64,000 bases of DNA. Origin: Methanoregula sp. Its GTDB lineage: Archaea > Halobacteriota > Methanomicrobia > Methanomicrobiales > Methanospirillaceae. A program made the translations under genes and the position numbers. Below the pieces are notes generated by a model. The model did not search any database and was not told the origin of the DNA. It saw nothing but the letters and a program-made list of their open reading frames with translations. The stretch covers positions 141,345 through 205,344 of the forward strand of contig NZ_JALOCH010000006.1 of NCBI RefSeq assembly GCF_023227875.1. The letters run 5' to 3'. Below, piece by piece: positions 46,167 through 54,652 of this stretch; within the stretch, counting starts at the first letter, position 1, and each line of letters begins with the position of its first letter.

Positions 46167-46802
46167 ATGGCAGCCCCGACAGATACAAAAAGCCGGATTC
46201 AGGACGTCCCGATCAGCGGGAGGACTAAGAAGCGGACCACCGGCATTATCGGTCTCAACCTGCTGCTTGACGGCGGGTTTCCCGAGGGGACCCTTGTCAT
46301 GATCTACGGCACACCGGTTGCCGGGGTCGACCTTGCCGCTGTGCAGTTCTGGAAGGCGGAAGGCGGGGAAGAGGGCACGTACTTCATGAACGATGGCGAT
46401 GTGGACGTGGGCATGATCGATGCCAGCGAGCTGCATCCTGAAATGTACCTGACCCAGATGGCGGGGAGCAGGATTGTGATCGACTCGCTCTCGGCGATTG
46501 TCATCAAGTACGGGATTGACGGGGCGCTCAAGTTCCTGCGGATGTCCCGGGAGGAGATGAAGAGACGCGGGGCGAACATGATGTTCGTTGTTTATACCGG
46601 CATCCACTCGCCCATGGAGATGACCAAGCTGATGCGTGCAGCGGACGTGGTCATCGAGTTCAAGACCAATATCCAGCAGGCAGAGATCGAGCGGACGCTT
46701 GCCGTCCATAAGATCAAGGACGCAGCAGCACCCCAGCGGCTGCTGCCCTTCATCATCACCGAGAAGGGCATCGAGGCCTCGACCACGTCAAGAGTGGTGT
46801 AA
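46167..46802 (+). CDS. KaiC/RAD55-like protein with degenerate Walker A
   Basis: 211 residues with the layout of archaeal single-domain KaiC/RAD55 proteins: TTGIIGLNLLLDGGFPEGTLVMIYG, GTYFMNDGDV, SRIVIDSLSAIVIKYG, GANMMFVVYTGIHSP. Where Walker A should read GXXXXGKS/T the sequence is GTPVAGVDL (48-56), so the lysine is Val54 and the Ser/Thr is Asp55. ATP binding is therefore doubtful. Proteins of this group often accompany signalling or archaellum genes, but none is next to it. A TATA-like CTTTTAAG lies about 40 bp upstream of the ATG. Confidence 0.78.
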   Translation: MAAPTDTKSRIQDVPISGRTKKRTTGIIGLNLLLDGGFPEGTLVMIYGTPVAGVDLAAVQFWKAEGGEEGTYFMNDGDVDVGMIDASELHPEMYLTQMAGSRIVIDSLSAIVIKYGIDGALKFLRMSREEMKRRGANMMFVVYTGIHSPMEMTKLMRAADVVIEFKTNIQQAEIERTLAVHKIKDAAAPQRLLPFIITEKGIEASTTSRVV

Positions 46803-46863
46803 GGCGGGTTTTCCCTTTTTGTTTTGTTACAGCCGGTTGATATTACCGGTATTTTAAAAAAAA

Positions 46864-47349
46864 TTATATCTTGATCGGGAACGGGTACCCGGCATCGATC
46901 ACCGTGTACTGGTCCCCCGAGGTCATCAGGAGCGTGACAATGACCCGGTCGGTTCCGGTCGTACCCATCAGCGTCACGCTGGTCCCGATCCCCGGTTTCT
47001 TCCTGACCTCCTGCTCCGTGACACAGTCCGAACGGATGACGGTCACCGTCATGGTCTGGACCATACCGAGTCCCCGACCGCCATCGAAGCGCACGGTGAT
47101 GGTCGGGTTCTTGTTGATCGTGTTCCGGTCAACGGTGATGCTGACATCCTCGTACGCCGGCAGGTATTGGAACGGTCCCGGTGTGAGCGAGCAGGTGTCG
47201 CCGGGGGAAGGTGATGTTGTTTCGGGTACTGCACCGGAGGGAACCGTTACGGGAGTACCGGAAGAGCCTGGTATACTATTGAGGCAACCGGCAGTGAGGA
47301 CATTGAGGACTGCAATGAAGAGGAGGATCGACCATGGGCCGTGCTGCAT
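46864..47349 (-). CDS. Small secreted lipoprotein
   Basis: 161 residues. A signal peptide (WSILLFIAVLNVLTAGC) ends in the lipobox LTAGC near residue 22, followed by a Ser/Thr/Pro-rich linker and a beta-rich domain (ITVDRNTINKNPTITVRFDG with MTVTVIRSDCVTEQEV). Two further cysteines could pair. It resembles many small exported proteins of Methanomicrobiales; no function is known. Confidence 0.7.
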   Translation of the reverse strand: MQHGPWSILLFIAVLNVLTAGCLNSIPGSSGTPVTVPSGAVPETTSPSPGDTCSLTPGPFQYLPAYEDVSITVDRNTINKNPTITVRFDGGRGLGMVQTMTVTVIRSDCVTEQEVRKKPGIGTSVTLMGTTGTDRVIVTLLMTSGDQYTVIDAGYPFPIKI

Positions 47350-47476
47350 ACCAGAACATATCTCCCGGCTGCGGTTAAGTGTTCCGGCACAATAAAAAAA
47401 TGGAAAATCCGGAGAATTAAAAATTTTCAGTAGTTTGATTCAGGCATGTCGTGGGTCTGGGTCTCCCTGAGAAAAA

Positions 47477-48205
47477 TCACTTATTCTCAAAACATTCCCT
47501 GCACGTCATCGTCTTCTTGATCAGCCCCATCATACGGATGCAGTTACTGCACCCCTGGACGCCGCAGTGCTCGCACTGCCGCAACTGGCTGGCCGGGACA
47601 ACCTTCCCGCAGTGGGGGCATTCATACATGCCCTCATCAGCCTCTTCATGATACTCCTCAGCGCCATCATCCAGGGATTCATCATCTCCACCGCTCATGG
47701 CATCGTACATCCGGAACACCATCGCTATCAGATCGCAGAAGATCCTCCAGACCAGGCTCCCGAAAACAAGGAACCCGATCCAGAACAGGGGTGAGGTTGT
47801 GGGATTTTGCAGAAGGGCCGAGGTGTTGATGAGTGACTTCACTGCGGAATCAGTTCCCGTTGTTGAAAACCCGGCACTGATCCCCAGCAGGGAGATGAGG
47901 ATAATTACGACTGCCCCAATAATGTAGATGAGCCTTTGGTGGTTTTTTACCATACGGGTCATGAAGGGAAGCGTATTATCCGTGGCAGCGCACTCCCGCC
48001 CGGGTTTTTTACCGGGGGTGGTCCGCGGCTGGTGGGGAGCAGCCTCGTATTCACTCGCATGAGTCTCGTATAACCGGTTATCCGCCCGGCTGACAATCGT
48101 TCGATTATCGGGCCGGGTCTTCGGAAACGGGTAACCGCATTTGTTACAGAACCGTGCCTCGTCATCAGCGGCCGGGGTCCCGCAACTGGGACAAGTCTTT
48201 GCCAT
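47477..48205 (-). CDS. Membrane protein with zinc ribbons at both ends
   Basis: 242 residues from the ATG at 48205 (MAKTCPSCG); an ATG four codons upstream is also in frame. The N-terminal zinc ribbon is CPSC/CNKC (residues about 5-31). Two membrane helices follow (LIYIIGAVVIILISLLGISA and SPLFWIGFLVFGSLVWRIFC). A second Cys-rich domain closes the protein (CPHC, CEHCGVQGCSNC, CREC; six to eight Cys), resembling a B-box or RING-like metal site. Function unknown; it may sense or scaffold at the membrane. Confidence 0.75.
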   Translation of the reverse strand: MAKTCPSCGTPAADDEARFCNKCGYPFPKTRPDNRTIVSRADNRLYETHASEYEAAPHQPRTTPGKKPGRECAATDNTLPFMTRMVKNHQRLIYIIGAVVIILISLLGISAGFSTTGTDSAVKSLINTSALLQNPTTSPLFWIGFLVFGSLVWRIFCDLIAMVFRMYDAMSGGDDESLDDGAEEYHEEADEGMYECPHCGKVVPASQLRQCEHCGVQGCSNCIRMMGLIKKTMTCRECFENK

Positions 48206-48301
48206 AATCTTTCGCAAGAAGATAATGGTTCCGTATAACCCGATGAACCTGTTGATCCGGCCCGGAAATTTCCCGGCTGTACAAAAAAGAGAGCCCGGGT
48301 G

Positions 48302-49207
48302 TTACAACGCGAGCCGGACTTCCTTTGCCGCTTCGCACATGTTCTTGAGTTTCCAGTAGGCTGCCTCGCGGCTCCGCATCCGCAAGCCGCAGTCCGGATC
48401 GATCAGCAGGATCTTCGGGTCGAAATATTCCACGGCTTTCTCGATCCGCTTACGGATCTCCGGCACGGTCTCGATCTCCTCCGATGACGAGTCAACGCAC
48501 CCGTACCCGAGCATCTTGCCGGTCAGGTCCCGGCGCGAGATGATGTCGACGTTTGCCTGGTTCTTCGAGAACTCGAAGTCAAAGACATTGACGTTGTATT
48601 TCAGGATCTCGTCGATCACGTTGCCGATGTTCCCGCAGACATGCATGCAGGTAGGGACGCGGACCGCAGATGCAATCTGCTCAACTGCCTGCTTGCCGAT
48701 CGCGAGGTCGGCAATACCGGTCGAGAGGATCGGCTCGTCGATCTGGATCAGGGTGACACCGGCCGCTTCAAGGCTCCGTGCCTCGACAACGAGCGCAGCG
48801 GAGAGGTCGAGTGCCAGCTCCTCCTTGTTCCGGTACATCGGGGTGCTGATATGGAGGCCGTGGGCGAGCGTTGACGGGCCGGTGATGATCCCCTTCACTT
48901 TCGGGAACTTCGAGATCGTATACTTCGTATCCGCCACCGTGATCGCGGAAGCGGCCGGCTGGATCTTGCCTATGACCTCCTGCCCCTTGACACCCGGCAG
49001 TTTCCCGGCAAAGGCCCCGATCATGTCCCCCCGCACCTGCCCGTCCGAGATGATATCGATGCCGGCCCCGATCTGGTCGGCGACTGCGGTCTCGACCGCG
49101 GAATGGAGCGGGTCGAAGAGGCTCTTGAGCCCTCCGGCTTTCACCACCGGGTAACTGCCGACAACGGTCGTTGCCAGTACTTTATTGATGAAATATGCTT
49201 TGGACAT
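48302..49207 (-). CDS. Archaeal core-type methionine synthase (MetE C-terminal family)
   Basis: 301 residues from MSKAYFINKV; an upstream in-frame extension to 49324 overlaps aspS and is not supported. The protein corresponds only to the catalytic C-terminal half of cobalamin-independent methionine synthase: TTVVGSYPV, QIDEPILSTG, and zinc-ligand segments MHVCGNIG and DPDCGLRMRS (His, Cys, Cys). Such short enzymes in methanogens take the methyl group from a corrinoid or other carrier rather than from methyl-folate polyglutamate. Which donor is used cannot be read from sequence. The aspS stop lies 64 bp upstream on the same strand. Confidence 0.88.
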   Translation of the reverse strand: MSKAYFINKVLATTVVGSYPVVKAGGLKSLFDPLHSAVETAVADQIGAGIDIISDGQVRGDMIGAFAGKLPGVKGQEVIGKIQPAASAITVADTKYTISKFPKVKGIITGPSTLAHGLHISTPMYRNKEELALDLSAALVVEARSLEAAGVTLIQIDEPILSTGIADLAIGKQAVEQIASAVRVPTCMHVCGNIGNVIDEILKYNVNVFDFEFSKNQANVDIISRRDLTGKMLGYGCVDSSSEEIETVPEIRKRIEKAVEYFDPKILLIDPDCGLRMRSREAAYWKLKNMCEAAKEVRLAL

Positions 49208-49271
49208 GGGAAACCGGGTTGAATTGTTACAGATTGATTGTTCCGGAAGAAAAAATAGTTCGTGGTCGGGA

Positions 49272-50564
49272 TCAGGGGACCAGCCGGTGCATGTCGCGGG
49301 GGAAGAGGACCGCTTCGCGCACATTTGAAAGACCGAGCATGGTCATGACAAGCCGGTCGGCACCCAGGCCCCAGCCCGCATGCGGCGGCATGCCGTAGCG
49401 GAACGGCTTAAGATAGAACTCGAAGCTCTCGGGGTTCAGGCCTTTCCTCCTGATCTGGTTGACGAGAATGTCGTACCGGTGCTCCCGCTGGGCGCCGCTC
49501 GAGAGTTCCATCCGCGGGTGCATCATATCGAATGCCTTGCAGATCGAGGGGTCGTCCTCGTACTGCATCGCGTAGTAGGGCCGGATCTCGGAGGGCCAGT
49601 CCACGATGAAGTAGTGGCCGCCCATCTCGGCGCCGATCGCCCGCTCGGCCGCCGGGCTGATGTCGTCGCCATACTTGATCGGTTCGTCGATCTTCTTCTT
49701 CGCGATCTCGATCGCTTCTGCGTACGGGAGCCGGGGGAACGGGGCTTTCGGCACGGCAAAGTCGGTGATCTCTAGGTTGGCGAGCTGGGTGCTGCATGTC
49801 TTATTGACGTACTCGTAGATCCTGACGATCAGGTCCTCGAGGATGCGCATGACCTCGAGGTGGTCGGCAAACGAAACCTCGATATCGATACTTGTCGCCT
49901 CGTTGAGGTGCTTTGTCGTGTTGTGCTCCTCCGCCCGGAAGATCGGTCCGATCTCGTACACCCTCTCGCAACCGGCAGCCATCATCATCTGCTTGTAGAG
50001 CTGCGGGCTCTGATTCAGGAAGGCCTCCTTGTCGAAGTAGGCGATCGGGAACAGTTCGGTCCCTCCCTCGGTGGCAGCCGCCACGATCTTGGGGGTGGTG
50101 ATATTCGTGAACCCGTTTTCGTGGAAGTACTGGTTGATCGCGAAGCACGCGGCGCTGCGGACTTCAAAAACCGCCGCAACGCGGGGCCTCCGCACATCGA
50201 GGAACCGGGCATCGAGGCGGGTGTCCATCTCTGCGAGGACTTTCTCGGAGACATCGAGTGGGAGCGGGGTCTCGGCGAGGCTGATGATCTCGATCGATTC
50301 GGGCACGAGCTCGCGGCCGCCGGGAGCCTTGTCGATCGCCTTGACCGGCCCGGTGACCCGGACAACGGACTCGCGGGAGACCGCTTTAAGCGCTGCAAGG
50401 ACGGCTTCAGGTACTTTCTTCTTGGGGATGGTCACCTGGATGATGCCGGTCCGGTCGCGGATCAGCATAAAGGCAAGGCCGCCAAGGTCCCTGACCTCGT
50501 GGACCCAGCCGCAGACTTCCGCGTGGCCGCATTCCGGTGTGACGTTCTGTATGGGTATGCGCAT
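49272..50564 (-). CDS. aspS: Aspartyl-tRNA synthetase, probably non-discriminating
   Basis: 430 residues, the archaeal-length class II enzyme. The N-terminal OB-fold anticodon domain contains [12 protein letters not shown]; motif 2 is [19 protein letters not shown] and motif 3 is [11 protein letters not shown]. In archaeal AspRS the residue after GWV distinguishes specificity: discriminating enzymes have Trp, non-discriminating ones usually have His, and here it is His22. It would then also make Asp-tRNA-Asn for conversion by GatCAB. A second specificity residue could not be aligned with certainty. Confidence 0.93.
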   Translation of the reverse strand: MRIPIQNVTPECGHAEVCGWVHEVRDLGGLAFMLIRDRTGIIQVTIPKKKVPEAVLAALKAVSRESVVRVTGPVKAIDKAPGGRELVPESIEIISLAETPLPLDVSEKVLAEMDTRLDARFLDVRRPRVAAVFEVRSAACFAINQYFHENGFTNITTPKIVAAATEGGTELFPIAYFDKEAFLNQSPQLYKQMMMAAGCERVYEIGPIFRAEEHNTTKHLNEATSIDIEVSFADHLEVMRILEDLIVRIYEYVNKTCSTQLANLEITDFAVPKAPFPRLPYAEAIEIAKKKIDEPIKYGDDISPAAERAIGAEMGGHYFIVDWPSEIRPYYAMQYEDDPSICKAFDMMHPRMELSSGAQREHRYDILVNQIRRKGLNPESFEFYLKPFRYGMPPHAGWGLGADRLVMTMLGLSNVREAVLFPRDMHRLVP

Positions 50565-50610
50565 TAAAATCCTATAACAATGGGTCGGGGGGGGTAATGA
50601 GATTATTGTG

Positions 50611-50948
50611 CTGATGTTCGAAGAACTATGAGGGATTCCTCTCGTCCCTACGGTTCTGATAAATCCGAGACCTTCATCAGGAAGTCGAGAAAGAGAGGAC
50701 CTGAAGGATCTTCGACATGTCGAAAGTCATCAGACTTGAGACAGGAGAAGAAATTCATCAGAATTTCTTCGATTGGTCGAAAGTTTGAAGAACCCTTCGA
50801 TATGTCGAAATTCATCAGAATTTCTTCGATTGGTCGAAACTTTGAAGAACCCTTCGATATGTCGAAATTCATCAGAATTTCTTCGACCCAGTCGGAACTC
50901 GAAGAACGCTGATGCGTTCTTCTCCTCCTCCTGGCTCTATCGAGCCAG
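50611..50948. repeat. Tandem array of short palindromes with 57-bp periodicity
   Basis: Two full copies and one partial copy of a 57-bp unit (50751-50807, 50808-50864, 50865 onward). Each unit is built of adjacent palindromes with 4-base loops: GAAATTC-ATCA-GAATTTC, TTCGA-TTGG-TCGAA, GAAG-AACC-CTTC and TTCGA-TATG-TCGAA. TTCGA-N4-TCGAA sites begin at 50711, 50768, 50796, 50825 and 50853, that is every 28-29 bp apart from one missing site, and a decayed one begins at 50882. Longer hairpins close the array at 50901-50922 (9-bp arms around TGAT) and 50931-50948 (CTGGCTC-TATC-GAGCCAG). It lies between aspS and the membrane protein at 51002. Confidence 0.8.
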
Positions 50949-50964
50949 TCGGATTCCACAACCC

Positions 50965-50980
50965 ATATAATATTTATAAA
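50965..50980 (+). promoter_or_regulatory. TATA region for the 51002 gene
   Basis: ATATAATATTTATAAA contains two overlapping TATA boxes about 22-37 bp before the ATG at 51002, predicting a leaderless or very short-leader transcript. The palindrome array ends only 17 bp upstream. Confidence 0.6.
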
Positions 50981-51001
50981 CCTCTCTTTAATAGAAGAAC
51001 T

Positions 51002-51508
51002 ATGGCAGATCCAGCACAATCCCCTGAGTCGCAGGGCAAACAAGGGTGGAGTACCGGCACCAAGGTGCTTGTCGGAGTCATCGCCCTTATTTTCATTGTC
51101 GCAGTTATCGCGATTGTCACCCTGAGTATTGCGGTTGCCGAGACACAGGCAGGGACTTCGTTCCCTTACACAACCACCTACCGGGTCAGCATCCCTGATG
51201 GCGAGCCCGTCACGATCGGCAGCACCAGGATCCTTGTCATGACCTACGAGAACGAGGTCATGACCGAAGTTGATGGTGTCAAGGAAAAGCTGATCACCGG
51301 CCAGGAACGGGTCATCAGCCCGCGGTCCGCAAAGATCACCGCACTTGGTATCCCCCTGATGGACACGGATTTCCAGATCACCCTGACGTATCTTGGCACC
51401 TCCGGCAAGAATGCCCTGTTTGACATGAACGTCAGGACTTCAAGACAGGTCCCCGAGCTGGTGGTCAGCAAGCTGATCCCATCCAGCATGAACGCCCAGC
51501 CGGCCTGA
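51002..51508 (+). CDS. Single-helix membrane-anchored protein, unknown function
   Basis: 168 residues from the ATG at 51002 (MADPAQSPESQGKQGWSTGT); an upstream in-frame ATG at 50912 lies in the hairpin array and before the promoter. One membrane helix (KVLVGVIALIFIVAVIAIVTLSI) is followed by an extracytoplasmic beta-rich domain (YTTTYRVSIPDGEPVTIGST, FQITLTYLGTSGKNALFDMN). Orientation is Nin-Cout. No family is recognised. Its distinctive feature is the palindrome array in front of its promoter. Confidence 0.75.
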   Translation: MADPAQSPESQGKQGWSTGTKVLVGVIALIFIVAVIAIVTLSIAVAETQAGTSFPYTTTYRVSIPDGEPVTIGSTRILVMTYENEVMTEVDGVKEKLITGQERVISPRSAKITALGIPLMDTDFQITLTYLGTSGKNALFDMNVRTSRQVPELVVSKLIPSSMNAQPA

Positions 51509-51524
51509 AAATAAAAAAAATCTT

Positions 51525-53660
51525 TTATTCCACTACCCGCATTGGCGGGTACAGGACATCTTCTCTCTCGTCAAGCGATATCGTTGCCACGGTCGTATTG
51601 ATCTGATCAATCGGGTTTGCGAGGATCTTCGCAGTCGAGAGCGTGTACAGGGTGTCTCCGATATAGAGCGAGCGTTTTACTTCGTTTCTGGAGCTGCCGT
51701 ACCAATAGTGGCTGCTCCCACCCGTTCCATGTTCAACGGTACCCCGCAGGACAAAACCTGCCGACGGGTCGACACCGAAGACATACGCGCCGTACCAGAT
51801 CTGCGGCTGGTCGCCGATCAGTTTTTCGGACCGGGCCGCATCCTGCCGGACAACCCGGGCCGGGATCACGAGGAGGTTCTTTGCCTTGTCAAAGAGGAAG
51901 GCCTTGTGATCCGAGAGTGCCGCCGAGTCCGAGCCGGCATCACCGATCTCGACCTTTCCCACCTGTTTTGGGTTTTCAACATCGCTCACGTCAAAGAGGG
52001 CGAGCTTGATGCCCTGCGTCGAGACGCCGCCCCAGTCATTGGTCCTCGTCTCCTTGCCAAGCCCGATGATGTGGGTGCTGTCGTACGGGTGGAGGTAATC
52101 AGAGTAGCCCGGGATCTTGAGCTTGCCGAGGATCTTCGGGCTCGTGGGAGTCGAGAGGTCGATCACAAAGAACGGGTCAACCCGCTTGAAGGTCACCATG
52201 TAGAGCCGGTCGCCTATGAACCGTGTCGAGTAGATCTGCTCCTGCTCGGCGATGTGCGTCAAGGAACCGATCGTCTTCATGCCGGAGTCCAGCACGAAGA
52301 CGTTGTTGTACTCGAACGACCCCCGGGTAGTGTAAACACTCGACGTGGTTGCAACGCGGAGGTTGTCATGGTATTCGTCCATGGCAAACTGGTTCTTCAG
52401 GTATCCCGGCACATCGCCCCTTGCGACATAATTGATGGCGCCGTTGTCGATCGCAATCTTATGGATGGCAGTTGTGCTCTGGTCGATCTCCTTCTTTGTG
52501 ATCTTCTCCACTTCCTGCGCTTTCATCTCCGTGATCACCTCCTGCTTCTCGCTCTCGCTCATCGCGTTGAAGTCCTCCCAGAGGACTGACGAGACGGACC
52601 CGGACGACGATCCCGCGCTGCTTACTTCCCGGTCATCGATTGCGATCGCCGGTTCCACCCCACCTCTCCGATAGATGCTGTGGTACTTCTGGTAGCTGAT
52701 GTACATCGCGTCCTGCGATACGTACATGATGTTGCCGCTGCCGACAAGGTACGTTTTTGCGTCCTTCTCGTTTGCGCTGGGTGTGTCAAATGAAGTGATT
52801 GTCGTAAACGCGTACGACCGTTCGGGGTTGTCGAAGTAGTAGACATCCGGTGTGATGATGCACTTCGCACTCTCTCTCACGCACGGGACAATGATCTCCT
52901 CGTCCCGGTAAGTGGAGACCTTCTCGCGGGTGACGAGATAGAGGTTGCTGCCGATCAGGCGGGCATCGGTATAGTCGCCGTCGATCTCGTAGTCTTTTGT
53001 AACTTTCGGGTTCTTCCGGTCGGTGATATCGTAGAAGACGGCGCGGGTGACGGGATTGTAGGGTATGTAGGAACGCAGGGATTTCACCTGCCGGGCAGAA
53101 ACCGGGCTGTCATTTTCTGAAATGGCGCTCGTACCGGTCGTGAAGAGGACGAGCCGGTTGCCGGAGACGAAGATTTCCTTTGGCGTGTCGTCAATCGTGG
53201 TCTTTGAAATAATCGTGGCGGTCGATGCCGGGTACGCATCCACGATGGTCAGGGTGTCGCCCGATATGACGTAGATGTATCGCCCGTCGTTTTTCACAAC
53301 GTCCGGTTCATCGACACCGGCGACCTGCACATTGGTCTGCGAGTAATCCGTTGCTCCGGTCCCAGCGGACGGCGCGGATGCAGTAAGTCCTTTGGCCGAT
53401 TCGGCAACTGCACTCTGCGGGACACCCACTGCGACATCCCTGGCCATGACGGCACCCGTGGCATAATAGTCTCCGTCCGCCTCAGCGGCAAGTTTCGTAT
53501 TCTCTTCAATGTACTCGCGGATCTCGTCCGCGGAACTGAACTTCTTTATCTCACCTGCCGCGGGCGATGTCGTAGAACCGGTGCAGCCGGCAGCGATGAT
53601 GGCGGCTATGACAAGGGTGGCAACAGCAAGGGAGAAGAGGATCCTGCGTGACATAATCAA
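51525..53660 (-). CDS. Secreted lipoprotein with C-terminal beta-propeller
   Basis: 711 residues. The signal peptide ends with a lipobox (VIAAIIAAGCTGS). The body matches the archaeal and bacterial family of secreted proteins with a beta-propeller distantly related to WD40: DYSQTNVQVAGVDEPDVVKNDGRYIYVISG is the family hallmark, and repeats such as DRLYMVTFKRVDPFFVIDLS and TPKILGKLKIPGYSDYLHPY follow. Blades are expected from about residue 100 to the end. A role in surface protein interaction or protease control has been suggested for relatives; none is proved. It is convergent with the 51002 gene. Confidence 0.88.
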   Translation of the reverse strand: MIMSRRILFSLAVATLVIAAIIAAGCTGSTTSPAAGEIKKFSSADEIREYIEENTKLAAEADGDYYATGAVMARDVAVGVPQSAVAESAKGLTASAPSAGTGATDYSQTNVQVAGVDEPDVVKNDGRYIYVISGDTLTIVDAYPASTATIISKTTIDDTPKEIFVSGNRLVLFTTGTSAISENDSPVSARQVKSLRSYIPYNPVTRAVFYDITDRKNPKVTKDYEIDGDYTDARLIGSNLYLVTREKVSTYRDEEIIVPCVRESAKCIITPDVYYFDNPERSYAFTTITSFDTPSANEKDAKTYLVGSGNIMYVSQDAMYISYQKYHSIYRRGGVEPAIAIDDREVSSAGSSSGSVSSVLWEDFNAMSESEKQEVITEMKAQEVEKITKKEIDQSTTAIHKIAIDNGAINYVARGDVPGYLKNQFAMDEYHDNLRVATTSSVYTTRGSFEYNNVFVLDSGMKTIGSLTHIAEQEQIYSTRFIGDRLYMVTFKRVDPFFVIDLSTPTSPKILGKLKIPGYSDYLHPYDSTHIIGLGKETRTNDWGGVSTQGIKLALFDVSDVENPKQVGKVEIGDAGSDSAALSDHKAFLFDKAKNLLVIPARVVRQDAARSEKLIGDQPQIWYGAYVFGVDPSAGFVLRGTVEHGTGGSSHYWYGSSRNEVKRSLYIGDTLYTLSTAKILANPIDQINTTVATISLDEREDVLYPPMRVVE

Positions 53661-53834
53661 CCAGGAGTTGATGAGCGCGAAAAGATAATGAATCTGGCGT
53701 TAACTGCGAAAAAAATGGCAGATATCGCGAATCCGGGTGTCCGCGGGAACGCCCGGTAATCCCGCCGACCTGCCCCGGGGCCCGGCAGCACACGCCATGC
53801 AGGGACCGGATCCCTGATACACCTGAAAATCCGG

Positions 53835-54512
53835 TTACGAATTATCTTCTGACGGATCGGATGTCTTTTTGTCAGGAGCCGGGCGCCGGAGCATCTGGAT
53901 CACGATGGATACCACGGCAAGCATCGAGATGCCGATGATCATGTAGATGATGAGACTGAAATTCTCCCTGACGATCGGAAGGCCGCCAAAGAAAAAGCCG
54001 GCGAGCGAGAACGCAACGATCCAGAGAACCCCCCCGATCACGTTGTAGGAGAGGAACCAGCGGTAGCGCATCTTCCCGACACCGGCAAGGAACGGTGCAA
54101 AGGTCCGGATAAAGGGGATGAACCGCGCGATCACGATGGTAATGCCGCCATACTTCTGGAAATATTCCCGGGTCTTCTCGAGGTGTTCGGTCTTGACGAA
54201 GCTGTACTTCATGTCAAGGACTTTCATGCCGGCAGTATGCCCGATCCAGTAATTCACGGTATCCCCGAGGATCGCGGCGGCAAGGAGCGTGACAATGAGG
54301 ATCTCGATATTGAGGTAACCGGCCCCGGCAAGCGTGCCTGCAACAAAGAGCAGCGAGTCTCCCGGGAGGTACGGCAGGACCACAAACCCTGTCTCGCAGA
54401 AGATGATCGCAAACAGGATCAGGTAGGTCCAGAACCCGTAGCTCTCGATGATCCCCGGGAGGTACTTGTCGATATGGAGAACGAGGTCAATAAAAACAAA
54501 CGGCAGGTCCAT
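53835..54512 (-). CDS. DedA family membrane protein
   Basis: 225 residues with about five hydrophobic segments. The DedA signature is seen as FVVLPYLPGDSLLFVAGTLAGAG and GDTVNYWIGHTAG, then FIPFIRTFAPFLAGVGKMRYRWFLSYNVIGGVLW. DedA proteins are now regarded as lipid scramblases or flippases, including for polyprenyl phosphate carriers. The catalytic-type E/D and R residues of the family (PGDS, RFIPFIRT) are kept. Recycling of the lipid carrier for the glycan genes at 4-9 kb is possible but unproved. Confidence 0.9.
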   Translation of the reverse strand: MDLPFVFIDLVLHIDKYLPGIIESYGFWTYLILFAIIFCETGFVVLPYLPGDSLLFVAGTLAGAGYLNIEILIVTLLAAAILGDTVNYWIGHTAGMKVLDMKYSFVKTEHLEKTREYFQKYGGITIVIARFIPFIRTFAPFLAGVGKMRYRWFLSYNVIGGVLWIVAFSLAGFFFGGLPIVRENFSLIIYMIIGISMLAVVSIVIQMLRRPAPDKKTSDPSEDNS

Positions 54513-54652
54513 TTCCTGATATATCTGCCGTGGGATACCATAAAAGCTCTATCGGGACTGTAAAACCCGGCTGTTCATCACGGCCGTTCTCTACAATCCC
54601 AGTCAATAAATGCTATTTATATTCGGAAACAATAAGGAATAAAGGTGAATGT

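Noticed and set aside
48302..49207. Full-length bacterial MetE
   Set aside because: Only the catalytic C-terminal half is present, which is the normal archaeal core form rather than a truncated gene.
49208..49324. 39-residue N-terminal extension of methionine synthase
   Set aside because: It overlaps the end of aspS, and the family N-terminus (TTVVGSYPV) is correctly placed when starting at 49207.
50751..50890. Possible CRISPR array
   Set aside because: The repeats are contiguous, about 57 bp long (2 x 28.5) with no unique spacers, and no cas gene is nearby.
50628..50912. 95-codon plus-strand frame with 19-residue repeats (and a 131-codon minus-strand frame, 50648-51043)
   Set aside because: The repeats follow from the 57-bp DNA unit being a multiple of three. 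Palindromic DNA keeps both strands open, and the DNA-level palindromes explain the pattern better than a protein does.
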